Shown in pieces: positions 8,674 through 16,821 of a DNA stretch of 64,000 bases. The notes below the pieces were generated by a model. It made no database searches. It was given only the letters and a program-made list of their open reading frames with translations, and was not told where the DNA came from. The translations under genes and the position numbers were made by a program. Position 1 is the stretch's first letter, and each line of letters opens with the position of its first letter. This DNA is from Firm-04 sp964392175 (lineage in GTDB: Bacteria > Bacillota > Clostridia > Oscillospirales > Ruminococcaceae): the NCBI GenBank assembly GCA_964392175.1, contig CAYMOJ010000001.1, forward strand, positions 79,394 through 143,393. The letters are read 5' to 3'.

Positions 8674-10872
8674 TCAAATGCCTTTCACAACATCCTTCAC
8701 GATTTGTTCCATCTCGGCACGCTTACTGAGCATATCCTTGGCAAGTGCCAGCTGGCAGCGTGCGCGCACCAAATTATGCCCCACGTAGTTAGTTTTGAAG
8801 TACTTGTCACCCGTGAGATAATCCGTCAGGAAACGGACAGCAAGCTCAATGGTAATGGTGATCGCTCCCAGCGCCATGGTATCCATCTCAACATCGGTAA
8901 GCGCATCAGCAGTTCTACCGACGAAGCCTTGCGCAAAGGCGCGGTATTTTTCCAGATCCAGTGCCACCTTGCTGCAATCAGGTTCATCTTCCACAGCAGT
9001 GGATGCCGCAAAACGCACCGCATCGCCAAAATCATGCATCGCAAGACCCGGCATTACCGTATCCAGATCGATAATGGTCAGTGGCGCATATGTCACACGA
9101 TCAAACAGCACATTGTTGGTTTTGGTATCGTTATGGGTCACACGCAGGGGCAGCTTGCCGGCATCTAGCATGGCTTGCAAAGTAGATGCCAGTACGGTAT
9201 GCTCTTTCACAAAGGCAATTTCCTCAGCAATCTCCGTCGCACGATGATAGGCATCTGCTTCTACCGCCTCAAAGAACACTTCCAGGCGCTTTGCAGTATT
9301 GTGAAAATCGGGAATGGTCGTAAAAAGCTTCGCGGCATCAAAATCGGCAAGCTGATTCTGGAACTCACCAAACGCTTCACCTGCGCCACGCAGGGTATCC
9401 AGATCGTCGCAGGTATCAAAGGTCACGGAGTTGATATAGTTGAATAACCGCCAAAATGTGCCCTCATCCTGCATATAATAATTGTTTCCCTCCGCTACGG
9501 TATGGTAGAAATGCAATGCAGGCTTATTCAACTTATTCAGCTTACTGCGCAGATGAGAAGTCACCGCATCAATATTCTCCATGATCTGTATCGGATTTTG
9601 AAACACATAGGTATTGACACGCTGCAAGATATAGGATTTGACCGTACTGTCCTCCAGTCGGTAATCAAGGCGATATGTGGTGTTGATATTGCCCTGATTG
9701 ATGATTTCATGCCCGATAAATTCGCCTGTCACATGGAATTTTGCCGCGATAGAGCGCAGCATTTCCTTTTCTTCCATATAGCGCTTGTGCTCTTCATTAT
9801 CAGGGCAGATAAACTGACCACCGATCATCACATGAGCAAGATTCATCTCGCCATCCAAAATCAGCAAATCGGCATCAGCACCTACCTCAATACGCCCCTT
9901 GTTGGTTGCGCCAATCAGATCGGCAGGGGTACGGGTCGCCATGGTAACAGCATCCGCAAAGGGCACACCGAACTCTACAGCACGCTTCATACAGGTAAAC
10001 AACGTAGAGGTAGAGCCTGCGATAGCACCATCCATGGTGCGTGCAACGCTGTTTTTTACCGCAATCGGCTGCCCACCAAACTCATAGATGCCATCGCAAA
10101 GACCGGTAGCGCGCATACTGTCACTGATGATCACCATACGCTCAGGCCCAAAGATCTTGTACAACATCAGCACGATGGAGGGGTGCAGATGCAGACCATC
10201 GGTAATTGCCTGCACGTGAATATTCTTCTGTACAGCTGCCCCAATTGGGCCCGGATTGCGGTGGTGGATACCGGGCATAGCGTTAAATGTATGCGTCAGG
10301 CACTGTGCGCCTGCATCAATTGCCCGGATACAAGTATCGTAATCGGCGGCAGTGTGACCAAGGGACACCACTGCGTCGCACTCTTTGATAAATGCCATGC
10401 TATGCTCCAACTCGGGGGCAATCGTGACCATCTTCATATCGGCAAGAGAACGAAACTCTTCGAGGTCGGGGGCTTTGATAAACTTGCCGTTTTGTGCGCC
10501 CTTATACTTCTCCGAAATATACGGGCCTTCCATATGGAAGCCAAGGATCTGGGCACCGGAAACATCACGACTGGCAACGGTCACTCTACGAATCGACTCG
10601 TAATCCATGGTCATGGTCGTAGGCAAAAACGATGTCGTACCATTCTGTGCAAGGTAATCACTAATTTCCTCAAAATGCGCATCCATGGTATCATAGCCTG
10701 CGCAACCGTGGGTATGAATATCCACAAGACCGGGAATCACGGTCATGCCGTCATAGGATTGCCCCTCAGTGGCATCACTCGCAGGCGCAATGGCAGCAAT
10801 TTTGCCGTCCTCCACAGTAATATCGGATAAAACCCCGTTCAAATTCAGATTTTTCAGAATCATAAAGTGCAT
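8674..10872 (-). CDS. nagA: Fusion: N-acetylglucosamine-6-phosphate deacetylase + N-acetylhexosamine-kinase-like domain
   Basis: A protein of 732 residues with two full domains. Residues 1-355 are NagA: metal motif DIHTHG (51-56), HMEGPY (113-118), SLGHT, HTFNAMPGIHHR and catalytic Asp in ISDSMRATG (D251). Residues ~370-732 form an aminoglycoside-phosphotransferase-fold kinase close to NahK: catalytic VTHNDTKTNNVLFD (576-589) and metal-binding IIDLDTVMPG. NagA removes acetate from GlcNAc-6-P; NahK makes GlcNAc/GalNAc-1-P. No stop or frameshift is seen at the join (residues 355-372). An internal ATG preceded by GGAAGAAAAGGA-like sequence could allow separate kinase synthesis. The start is ambiguous between 10872 and 10863. 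Last gene of an operon with a ROK protein and an epimerase. Confidence 0.85.
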   Translation of the reverse strand: MHFMILKNLNLNGVLSDITVEDGKIAAIAPASDATEGQSYDGMTVIPGLVDIHTHGCAGYDTMDAHFEEISDYLAQNGTTSFLPTTMTMDYESIRRVTVASRDVSGAQILGFHMEGPYISEKYKGAQNGKFIKAPDLEEFRSLADMKMVTIAPELEHSMAFIKECDAVVSLGHTAADYDTCIRAIDAGAQCLTHTFNAMPGIHHRNPGPIGAAVQKNIHVQAITDGLHLHPSIVLMLYKIFGPERMVIISDSMRATGLCDGIYEFGGQPIAVKNSVARTMDGAIAGSTSTLFTCMKRAVEFGVPFADAVTMATRTPADLIGATNKGRIEVGADADLLILDGEMNLAHVMIGGQFICPDNEEHKRYMEEKEMLRSIAAKFHVTGEFIGHEIINQGNINTTYRLDYRLEDSTVKSYILQRVNTYVFQNPIQIMENIDAVTSHLRSKLNKLNKPALHFYHTVAEGNNYYMQDEGTFWRLFNYINSVTFDTCDDLDTLRGAGEAFGEFQNQLADFDAAKLFTTIPDFHNTAKRLEVFFEAVEADAYHRATEIAEEIAFVKEHTVLASTLQAMLDAGKLPLRVTHNDTKTNNVLFDRVTYAPLTIIDLDTVMPGLAMHDFGDAVRFAASTAVEDEPDCSKVALDLEKYRAFAQGFVGRTADALTDVEMDTMALGAITITIELAVRFLTDYLTGDKYFKTNYVGHNLVRARCQLALAKDMLSKRAEMEQIVKDVVKGI

Positions 10873-10876
10873 AAAT

Positions 10877-10900
10877 CACGCAGACAGCGTGGTTCCTTTC
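10877..10900 (-). promoter_or_regulatory. Hairpin between ribosome site and start codon of the NagA fusion
   Basis: On the minus strand, AAAGGAA (10894-10900) is followed by a 5-bp hairpin, CACGC/GCGTG with a 5-nt loop (10877-10891), and only then the ATG at 10872. Linear spacing of ribosome site to start is too long (about 21 nt); the hairpin would shorten it, so folding may decide the start and modulate initiation. Confidence 0.4.
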
Positions 10901-10936
10901 GTAGTAATATGCAATATCAGTCGCATCAGAGCGTAA

Positions 10937-12274
10937 TCAAGCATTCGGCAAGCTTGCTGCAGCCACTGCTTGCCCCACGCGACGATCCATTTCATCGGGC
11001 AGAATAAACCGGATCTGCTCATACAGCGCAGGGAACTCCGCCTTCAGCACTTCTTTGGCACCACCAATCACCAGTTCACCACCCATGCCTGAAGTCACGC
11101 GACCGGAGATCTGCAAATAACGAATATCATAAAAATCAGCATAGTTCGCGATGGCATACCCAAAGTATGTACCAATGGTACGAAAGATATCCTTTGCGCC
11201 CTCATGTCCCTCTGCCAACAGCTTTTGCACAGCGGTCAGCTTTTCGGCAAGGGTAAGGTTTTCATCCAGTGTAATACCCGCCTTAGGTGCCAGACGAATC
11301 ACAGCATCCTGCGAAAAATACTTCACGCCACAGCCGTAGTCCCCTGACCACTCATCCACCGCAGCAGCGGGGTTATAATCCACGGGAACAAACGCAAGCT
11401 CATTGTGCCAGCCTGTAACATTACCGTTGCAATCCACATATCCACCTGCCTGACTGGTACCCATAGCAATGCCCAACACACCGTTGACATCCATCGCCAT
11501 AGATGCAGCCAATGCTGCTACATCGCCATCATTTGCCACAGCGTAAGGAACGCCCATCTGCCCCAGCACATCCACATAAATGTTCTTGCACGCAGCACCC
11601 TGTGTATCCTTCGGAACTTTCAAAAACAGATGTGAAACCATTGCGCGGTTTGCCACCAGAACACCCGCAGTACTAACGCCCACGGCATCAAAACGGGGCA
11701 TCTTCGATGCCGCCAGCTCGATTGCCTCACGGATATGCTTTTGGTGATAGGAAATATCCTCGGCGAGTTTTGGCAACCACACAATTTCCTCTGCCCAGAT
11801 GGTTTCACCATCTACCACGGCAGCCACCTTGATATCACTGCCGCCCGCATCAAATCCTACGCGGCAACCGCCCAGATTTCTGCCAATGGAAAGAGGGCTG
11901 GTCTTGGTCTGCGGCATATTCTCCATCGTGCGCTCCTCTACCACAAAGGGACGCTCATAGGTAGTGCTCCAGAAATCCACATCAAAGGCACGCAGGCCCT
12001 CTCCGGTATATGCATCTCGGATATAGCAGAACACATCATGGTCGCCGGAAAGCATGACCTTCCAGCCGCCCGCGCACCACAAAATCGTTTTGATCAAGCG
12101 TTCTGCGTACAGGCAATTTTGCGTAAAATCATCACCGAGCATGGTATCGCGGCGATATACAAGACCGTTCTCACGCTCCACAGCAATGGAGAACGGGCGG
12201 TTTGCCTTTGCAAGGAAATCGCGGTTAAAATACACCGCAGGAACAAATTGGTCATCGAGAATGGGCTGAATCAT
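10937..12274 (-). CDS. ROK family protein (probable sugar kinase) with an N-terminal extension
   Basis: A protein of 445 residues. The ROK/ASKHA core begins near residue 137 with the phosphate-binding GFDAGGSDIKVAAV, continues with AVGVSTAGVL and VANDGDVAALA (catalytic Asp region) and GIAMGTSQAGGYVD. The usual ROK zinc motif (CxCGxxGC) is absent: DYGCGVKYF has a single Cys. About 135 residues precede the core, including aromatic stretches (LIKTILWCAGGW); they are not a DNA-binding helix-turn-helix, so this is more likely a kinase than a repressor. Context (epimerase upstream, NagA fusion downstream) suggests phosphorylation of an amino sugar or related hexose. Start ATG 12274 with AAAGGACTCC upstream. 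Confidence 0.75.
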   Translation of the reverse strand: MIQPILDDQFVPAVYFNRDFLAKANRPFSIAVERENGLVYRRDTMLGDDFTQNCLYAERLIKTILWCAGGWKVMLSGDHDVFCYIRDAYTGEGLRAFDVDFWSTTYERPFVVEERTMENMPQTKTSPLSIGRNLGGCRVGFDAGGSDIKVAAVVDGETIWAEEIVWLPKLAEDISYHQKHIREAIELAASKMPRFDAVGVSTAGVLVANRAMVSHLFLKVPKDTQGAACKNIYVDVLGQMGVPYAVANDGDVAALAASMAMDVNGVLGIAMGTSQAGGYVDCNGNVTGWHNELAFVPVDYNPAAAVDEWSGDYGCGVKYFSQDAVIRLAPKAGITLDENLTLAEKLTAVQKLLAEGHEGAKDIFRTIGTYFGYAIANYADFYDIRYLQISGRVTSGMGGELVIGGAKEVLKAEFPALYEQIRFILPDEMDRRVGQAVAAASLPNA

Positions 12275-12312
12275 GTTGAAGGAGTCCTTTCTGTTAATAT
12301 TTTATGACACAA

Positions 12313-12346
12313 TGTACTGCGAAGCAAAGCGATGCCTCGCAGTACA
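12313..12346 (-). repeat. Intercistronic inverted repeat between epimerase and ROK genes
   Basis: Ten-base arms TGTACTGCGA (12313-12322) and TCGCAGTACA (12337-12346) are perfect, with a 14-nt interior. No T-tract follows on the minus strand. Likely an mRNA stability or processing hairpin inside the operon; an operator is the alternative. Confidence 0.55.
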
Positions 12347-12352
12347 TATGCA

Positions 12353-13300
12353 TCATTTGGTATTATGGAGATTCCAACGGAAGGGGCAAAAACGTGCCGC
12401 CTTGGAAACATCGAACATAAAATTCTTATCGAGGGTTTCAAAATCCAGATAACGGTAATTGGTTTTTTCCTGCGGATCAGAGAACATACGCTTGAACAGG
12501 CTGCCGCCAACGCTATTTCGCTGCAGCACCGGCCCCAGACGGTGATTTTCCTTCATGAAGCTGATAATCTCAGAAGCCATAATTAGCCCGGAATCCGCAA
12601 CATTATAGTTGCCTGTATAGGTCAGCCCCTCTGCCTGGCGCAAGAAGCAGATAATGAAATCCGCCACATTGTGAATGCAGCAAAGGTGGAAGCCGTACTC
12701 TCCCGTACGGTACACGAAGAGCGTCTTATCCTTCGGGTCGGTAATACGCGACATGAGGTTGTCGGTAAAATCAAAGGAATATACAGGAGGGATACGCATA
12801 ATGCAGCAGACCATCGTTTTGGTACGCGCCACATCAGCGGCAAACGCCTGCTCGGCCTCTGCCTTCAGCTTCCCATAATTGGTTATGGGCTTTTTGGGAT
12901 CATCCTCACGAACAGGCTCTCGCGTTTCAGGCTGTTTATACACCTGTGTGGTACTAACAAGAATGAATTTTTTTATTTCTTTGCCAATTGCCAGCTTATA
13001 GAGGAACTTATCGCAAGCGGCACTCATATCCATTTGTGCCTTTTCCACAATAGGACCAAAGTCGTTATCTACGGTACAGGCAAGGTGTACCACATAGTCG
13101 ATGGCAAACTCATCAAAGATATCGCCATACTTTCCCTTTTCATTGGGTGCTGCCTGGCGGAAGATATAATTTTCTTTTTGCGCGTTATACTCGGTGGGCG
13201 CAGTATCCACTGCAATAACGGTATTGCCCTTTTTGAGCAGACCCGAGCAGACCTTTTCACCGATTCTGCCACAGCCGCCGGTAATCAAAACGGTTGCCAT
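12353..13300 (-). CDS. NAD-dependent epimerase/dehydratase (extended SDR family)
   Basis: A protein of 315 residues. Starting at the ATG at 13300 gives MATVLITGGCGRIGEKV with the Rossmann glycine motif GGCGRIG at the very N-terminus, as expected; the frame extends 20 codons further without a site. Catalytic features: Ser-Thr in LVSTTQVYKQ and the Tyr-x3-Lys motif YGKLK. The C-terminal substrate domain is diverged, so the sugar-nucleotide substrate is unknown. It is the first gene of the operon with the ROK protein and NagA-kinase fusion. If the kinase makes a sugar-1-phosphate, a nucleotide-sugar 4-epimerase role, as GalE has in the lacto-N-biose pathway, is a reasonable but untested guess. 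Confidence 0.75.
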   Translation of the reverse strand: MATVLITGGCGRIGEKVCSGLLKKGNTVIAVDTAPTEYNAQKENYIFRQAAPNEKGKYGDIFDEFAIDYVVHLACTVDNDFGPIVEKAQMDMSAACDKFLYKLAIGKEIKKFILVSTTQVYKQPETREPVREDDPKKPITNYGKLKAEAEQAFAADVARTKTMVCCIMRIPPVYSFDFTDNLMSRITDPKDKTLFVYRTGEYGFHLCCIHNVADFIICFLRQAEGLTYTGNYNVADSGLIMASEIISFMKENHRLGPVLQRNSVGGSLFKRMFSDPQEKTNYRYLDFETLDKNFMFDVSKAARFCPFRWNLHNTK

Positions 13301-13368
13301 ATGAATCACGCATTCCTTTCTGTCTTGCGAAAGGATACACCCATCGCAAATTATAATCACACATCATT

Positions 13369-13397
13369 ATTATAGCACACAGCGGCGCGAAATGCAA
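13369..13397 (-). promoter_or_regulatory. Sigma-A promoter of the amino-sugar operon
   Basis: On the minus strand, TTGCAT (13392-13397), 17 bp, TATAAT (13369-13374), 68 bp before the epimerase start. A second TATAAT-like box lies a little downstream. Confidence 0.65.
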
Positions 13398-13500
13398 GCG
13401 ACAGCGCAAAATTTTCCAAATTTTCTTTGATTGTTGCAAAAAGGCACCGGCTCTCTTGTACATGGCGCACAAAATAGGCTAAAGATCGATGTGCGAAGCA

Positions 13501-13965
13501 TCATTTTTTTCGAATAGATTGAAAAAAGGCTCGTAGCTGCTCAGTGCAAGGATCTTGCAACAAGCCGGCAGTCACCTTCGGCTGATGGGCATAGGGCAAC
13601 GAGAACATTTCCTCCACCGATCGCACTGCTCCGCCCTTGGGATCGTAAGCACCAAACACCACACGATCCATTCTTGCATTAATGATGGCTCCACTGCACA
13701 TAGGGCAAGGCTCTAGGGTTACATACAAAATACAGCCGGAAAGCCGCCAATCTCCACGCTGCTTGGCCGCCTGCTCCATGGCGATGATCTCAGCATGAGC
13801 AAGTGGCGAGTGAGCTGTTTCGCGCAGATTATACCCTCTGCCAATAATTGCGCCGGTTGCACGTTCTACCACAACGGCTCCCACAGGCACTTCGCCCTTT
13901 GCGGCGGCTGTTTCAGCTAGCGTCATCGCCGCACGCATATAATCAAAATCAGTCAGTTCCTCCAT
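13501..13965 (-). CDS. tadA: tRNA-specific adenosine deaminase
   Basis: A protein of 154 residues, normal for TadA. It converts A34 to inosine in tRNA-Arg(ACG). Zinc and catalytic motifs are complete: LAHAEIIAM (His and proton-shuttle Glu) and PCPMCSGAI (two Cys). PVGAVVVE precedes them as in the family. GAYDPKGGAV and the Phe-rich C-terminus also fit TadA rather than a guanine deaminase. GAGGTGAAAGC precedes the ATG. The gene follows the CPBP gene by nine bases and is the last of that transcript. Confidence 0.92.
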   Translation of the reverse strand: MEELTDFDYMRAAMTLAETAAAKGEVPVGAVVVERATGAIIGRGYNLRETAHSPLAHAEIIAMEQAAKQRGDWRLSGCILYVTLEPCPMCSGAIINARMDRVVFGAYDPKGGAVRSVEEMFSLPYAHQPKVTAGLLQDPCTEQLRAFFQSIRKK

Positions 13966-13974
13966 GCTTTCACC

Positions 13975-15123
13975 TCACAGCAAAAGCTGCACAACGGCAG
14001 TCAGAATAGAAAAAGCGATCCACGGCAGCATGGTCACGCTTTCGCCCAGTGCCAATATTTTTTTGTCATTTGGCAACAGTGTGGTTCTATTTTCCAACCG
14101 CAGTTGACCGCGGCGTGCGATGCTATAAGTGATGATCGCTGCCACGCCCATGATTCCCAAGTACAACGAATAGTACAAAGGCGTTGTCACCGCCCCGTCA
14201 TGATATGCAAGTACCAATCTCGCATCCATCAGGGCGTGGTAGATGATATGCATCAGCACACAATTGAAAAGTGAACCACTCTTAAGCAAAAAATACCCTG
14301 CACCAAGCCCGATCAGGCACATTCCCACGCGGGCAGGTGCTGTATTCGGAAACAGCAACGCCATACCTGCTACTGCACATACTGCAAAGCCATCGCCAAA
14401 CTGCCGCAGAACGGGCAACAAGGTACCACGCATCAACAGTTCATGTAAAAATGGTAGGATCAAAATTTCAAACAGCCCGTACACGCCCAGTGCGGTACTA
14501 TTTTTATACGAAAACAACTGTTGTGCGGCTTCTGCGTCGCTTCCATCGATGTGGTCGAGGATGCAGACGACTGCGGCACTGAACATTGCCCAGCCCATCG
14601 CACCAATGGCTTCCGGAAAAGCATTCATGGCCATGGGCATTTGTACACGCATCGGCACACAAAAATACCGGTTGGCGATCAGCAGTGCGCCACCGTATTG
14701 CAACAGCATCACAAAAATACGCACGGCGATCACGAGCCACTGACTCCCACTCATGCTAAAGGTGAGAAAGTCCAATCGAATATCCATACCCAACCGATGC
14801 AGCAGGGATACGATCAATGAGCCTGCCCCAAGCTGCACCAGCAAGAAAAACAGCAACGCAAAACCGATCACTTCGCTGATGCGATGCAGCACTTTCCGCT
14901 CATGGATGGCAGGCTTTACATTGGAAAAACCCGTACCATCCGTATAAGTGCACTCCCTGGAATCCACCACAAGACGATACAAAAAGGGGGAATCGGTTTG
15001 CTTGCGCCACGTGCGACTTGCTGCATTATATTTGGGATTACGGCTATTGTAGATAAAATCTTCTGCTACATCAATGCGATGCGCATTTTCAGTCAACTGC
15101 TGTGCTTCAGAGTGAATTGACAT
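13975..15123 (-). CDS. CPBP family intramembrane protein with altered protease motif
   Basis: A protein of 382 residues with a hydrophilic N-terminus (~80 residues) and about eight membrane segments. The CPBP (CAAX-protease/bacteriocin-processing) region lies in the C-terminal half: the first motif, normally EExxxR, reads HELLMR, so the first Glu is His; a later motif HIIYHALM supplies the expected His. Loss of one catalytic Glu may mean altered or no protease activity. ATG 15123 follows AAAGGGGG; a GTG nine bases upstream is the alternative. Role unknown; CPBP proteins cleave or shield membrane peptides. Confidence 0.75.
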   Translation of the reverse strand: MSIHSEAQQLTENAHRIDVAEDFIYNSRNPKYNAASRTWRKQTDSPFLYRLVVDSRECTYTDGTGFSNVKPAIHERKVLHRISEVIGFALLFFLLVQLGAGSLIVSLLHRLGMDIRLDFLTFSMSGSQWLVIAVRIFVMLLQYGGALLIANRYFCVPMRVQMPMAMNAFPEAIGAMGWAMFSAAVVCILDHIDGSDAEAAQQLFSYKNSTALGVYGLFEILILPFLHELLMRGTLLPVLRQFGDGFAVCAVAGMALLFPNTAPARVGMCLIGLGAGYFLLKSGSLFNCVLMHIIYHALMDARLVLAYHDGAVTTPLYYSLYLGIMGVAAIITYSIARRGQLRLENRTTLLPNDKKILALGESVTMLPWIAFSILTAVVQLLL

Positions 15124-15277
15124 ATGGCACACCCCCTTTGGTTTCAGGTAACATTACACGGAGCCGGTGGTGCAGACACGCAACCCACTGCGTATCATTC
15201 TCCATATTCATTGTAACAGATGGGAAAGCTGAATGGTACAGCATCTTGTGAACAAAAAACGAACAAATCATGAACGC

Positions 15278-15318
15278 CAAACAATACAGCCGCCATGCCA
15301 TTTGTGGCACAGCGGCTG
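15278..15318 (-). terminator. Hairpin terminator after the DUF1292 gene
   Basis: On the minus strand, CAGCCGC (15312-15318) pairs with GCGGCTG (15287-15293), with an inner TGCC/GGCA stem. The tail TATTGTTTGG is a poor T-tract, so termination may be partial, letting some transcript reach the CPBP and tadA genes. Confidence 0.6.
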
Positions 15319-15343
15319 CAAATGATTCCGGTTGCAGATATGC

Positions 15344-15640
15344 TCAATCCTCAAAATCATAAATATCGCCATACTCCGCACGAAAACGGTCAAACAGCTT
15401 CTCCATTAGTGATTCATCGGTCACAGCATCATAGTGCTCCGTTTCCTTACCCAAGTCGATAATCTCGACAATGACAACGCCTGCCTCCTCATCCTCCTCG
15501 GGCAGCAGCACGGCATAAGATTTGCCCTCATGCTGAATGATCGCCAGAAATGTAAACAGAATCTCGTTCCCGTCCTCATCCTCCAACAGCACACTTTCAT
15601 CGGGTAGCTCGTTTTCGGTATTCTTGATTTCTTCCGACAT
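15344..15640 (-). CDS. DUF1292 family protein
   Basis: A very acidic protein of 98 residues. It matches the DUF1292 (YrzB-like) pattern: LEDEDGNEILFTFLAII near the start, then YAVLLPEEDEE and VEIIDLG, ending with a Phe/Tyr/Asp-rich tail. Found widely in Firmicutes, no known function. It lies 18 bp after the DHHW gene and has its own good ribosome site (AAAGGAAGATATGTC). Its place at the end of an exopolysaccharide-acetylation set is probably incidental. Confidence 0.85.
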   Translation of the reverse strand: MSEEIKNTENELPDESVLLEDEDGNEILFTFLAIIQHEGKSYAVLLPEEDEEAGVVIVEIIDLGKETEHYDAVTDESLMEKLFDRFRAEYGDIYDFED

Positions 15641-15658
15641 GACATATCTTCCTTTCGG

Positions 15659-16807
15659 TTATTGTTGCGATTGTTCCAGTGCCGCTGGCACAGTGGAAAG
15701 ATTCATATCCGTGCAAAAATTGCTCATCTCATACAGCACCAACACATCATCCGGGGCGGCACTGATCTGTTCCGTCCAGCTGCCATCATTGTAACGCAAG
15801 TCGATCATGGTAATTGTATCATAATGCGTGAGCAGAAACGGCACAAAGCAGTTGGCGTAGGAATCCTTGAAGATAAGCAATGAACGGCCCGTTTCCGCGC
15901 CTGTTTCGATCGTTACCTGCCCATAGTTACCGCCAAAGAACACCTGATATTGATCCTTTTCAAGCAGCTTGCCCATATCCAGCACAGGGATGCTGTTGCC
16001 ATCGGCAGTCACTTTCACATCGGGCAGCGCGAAGGGCACTGTCACAACATCGGTAGGCCCACTGCTATCCAGCACCTTGGAATCCAATGTGCCACGGAAG
16101 GATTCACTGACCACTTGTAGATCAAAGGATTCCTTTGCAAGTGGCACCAGCCCTGCCGCCTGCGCATACACTTGATATGCCACAAACGCACCGTTGGTAT
16201 TCCAGTGGTGGTCTGTGCGGTAGTAGAGCTGCTCCCCTGCTGCATCATGTTCTTCCAGTGCATCGCGAACATCCACATTATAGCAATCATACATTTTCAG
16301 CGTCTGAAAAGCCAGATTGATGCGAGTATCTTCGGCATAATAGGGTGCAAATGCAGGCAAACGATCTGCGCAAATATTACCGGCAGTGGGGGCAGGCAGA
16401 AAATACAGCTTACTTTGCGGCATGGCATCCATCAGTGCCTCCACCGCCTGCAAATTGGCAAGCAAACGGCGTTGGGACAGATCTGCTTCCGTGACCTTTT
16501 CAAAGTAGTAGTCATCTTTGCCGATAAATACCCCTGCAACCTCCTTTTTGCCAATGCATTGCTGCATCTTAGATTGCAAGGCCGTCCACCCATTGCGTAA
16601 GGGCATCTGATCGCTCATATAATCGGTAATTTTCTCCTGCCAGCTGCCATCCTGGATGGTATCCCACGTGGGGACAGCTTCGGCTTGGAGGTATCGGTTT
16701 TCATTCTCAGAGTAGGTTTTCGGCTCTCGAAACAAAATCACAGCACCCGTGATGGCAAGGACAGCCGTAAAACCAACAGAGATCATGATCTGCAAATCTC
16801 GTTTCAT
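15659..16807 (-). CDS. DHHW family (SGNH-like) membrane-anchored protein, probable polysaccharide O-acetylation factor
   Basis: A protein of 382 residues. One N-terminal membrane segment (IMISVGFTAVLAITGAVILF) anchors an extracytoplasmic domain. The family signature YYRTDHHWNTNG is clear, with a Ser-containing motif LLIFKDSYANCF upstream of the C-terminus, together forming the likely Ser-His-Asp site of SGNH/AlgX-type acyltransferases. The gene follows the MBOAT gene by 14 bp; MBOAT plus SGNH/DHHW pairs carry out O-acetylation of exported polysaccharides (alginate, peptidoglycan, wall polymers). Ribosome site AAAGGAGGACGACCT. The polymer target is unknown. Confidence 0.8.
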   Translation of the reverse strand: MKRDLQIMISVGFTAVLAITGAVILFREPKTYSENENRYLQAEAVPTWDTIQDGSWQEKITDYMSDQMPLRNGWTALQSKMQQCIGKKEVAGVFIGKDDYYFEKVTEADLSQRRLLANLQAVEALMDAMPQSKLYFLPAPTAGNICADRLPAFAPYYAEDTRINLAFQTLKMYDCYNVDVRDALEEHDAAGEQLYYRTDHHWNTNGAFVAYQVYAQAAGLVPLAKESFDLQVVSESFRGTLDSKVLDSSGPTDVVTVPFALPDVKVTADGNSIPVLDMGKLLEKDQYQVFFGGNYGQVTIETGAETGRSLLIFKDSYANCFVPFLLTHYDTITMIDLRYNDGSWTEQISAAPDDVLVLYEMSNFCTDMNLSTVPAALEQSQQ

Positions 16808-16821
16808 AGGTCGTCCTCCTT

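Noticed and set aside
9502..10830. Long plus-strand frame opposite the NagA fusion
   Set aside because: Same pattern as other antisense shadows: biased composition, no ribosome site, no motif.
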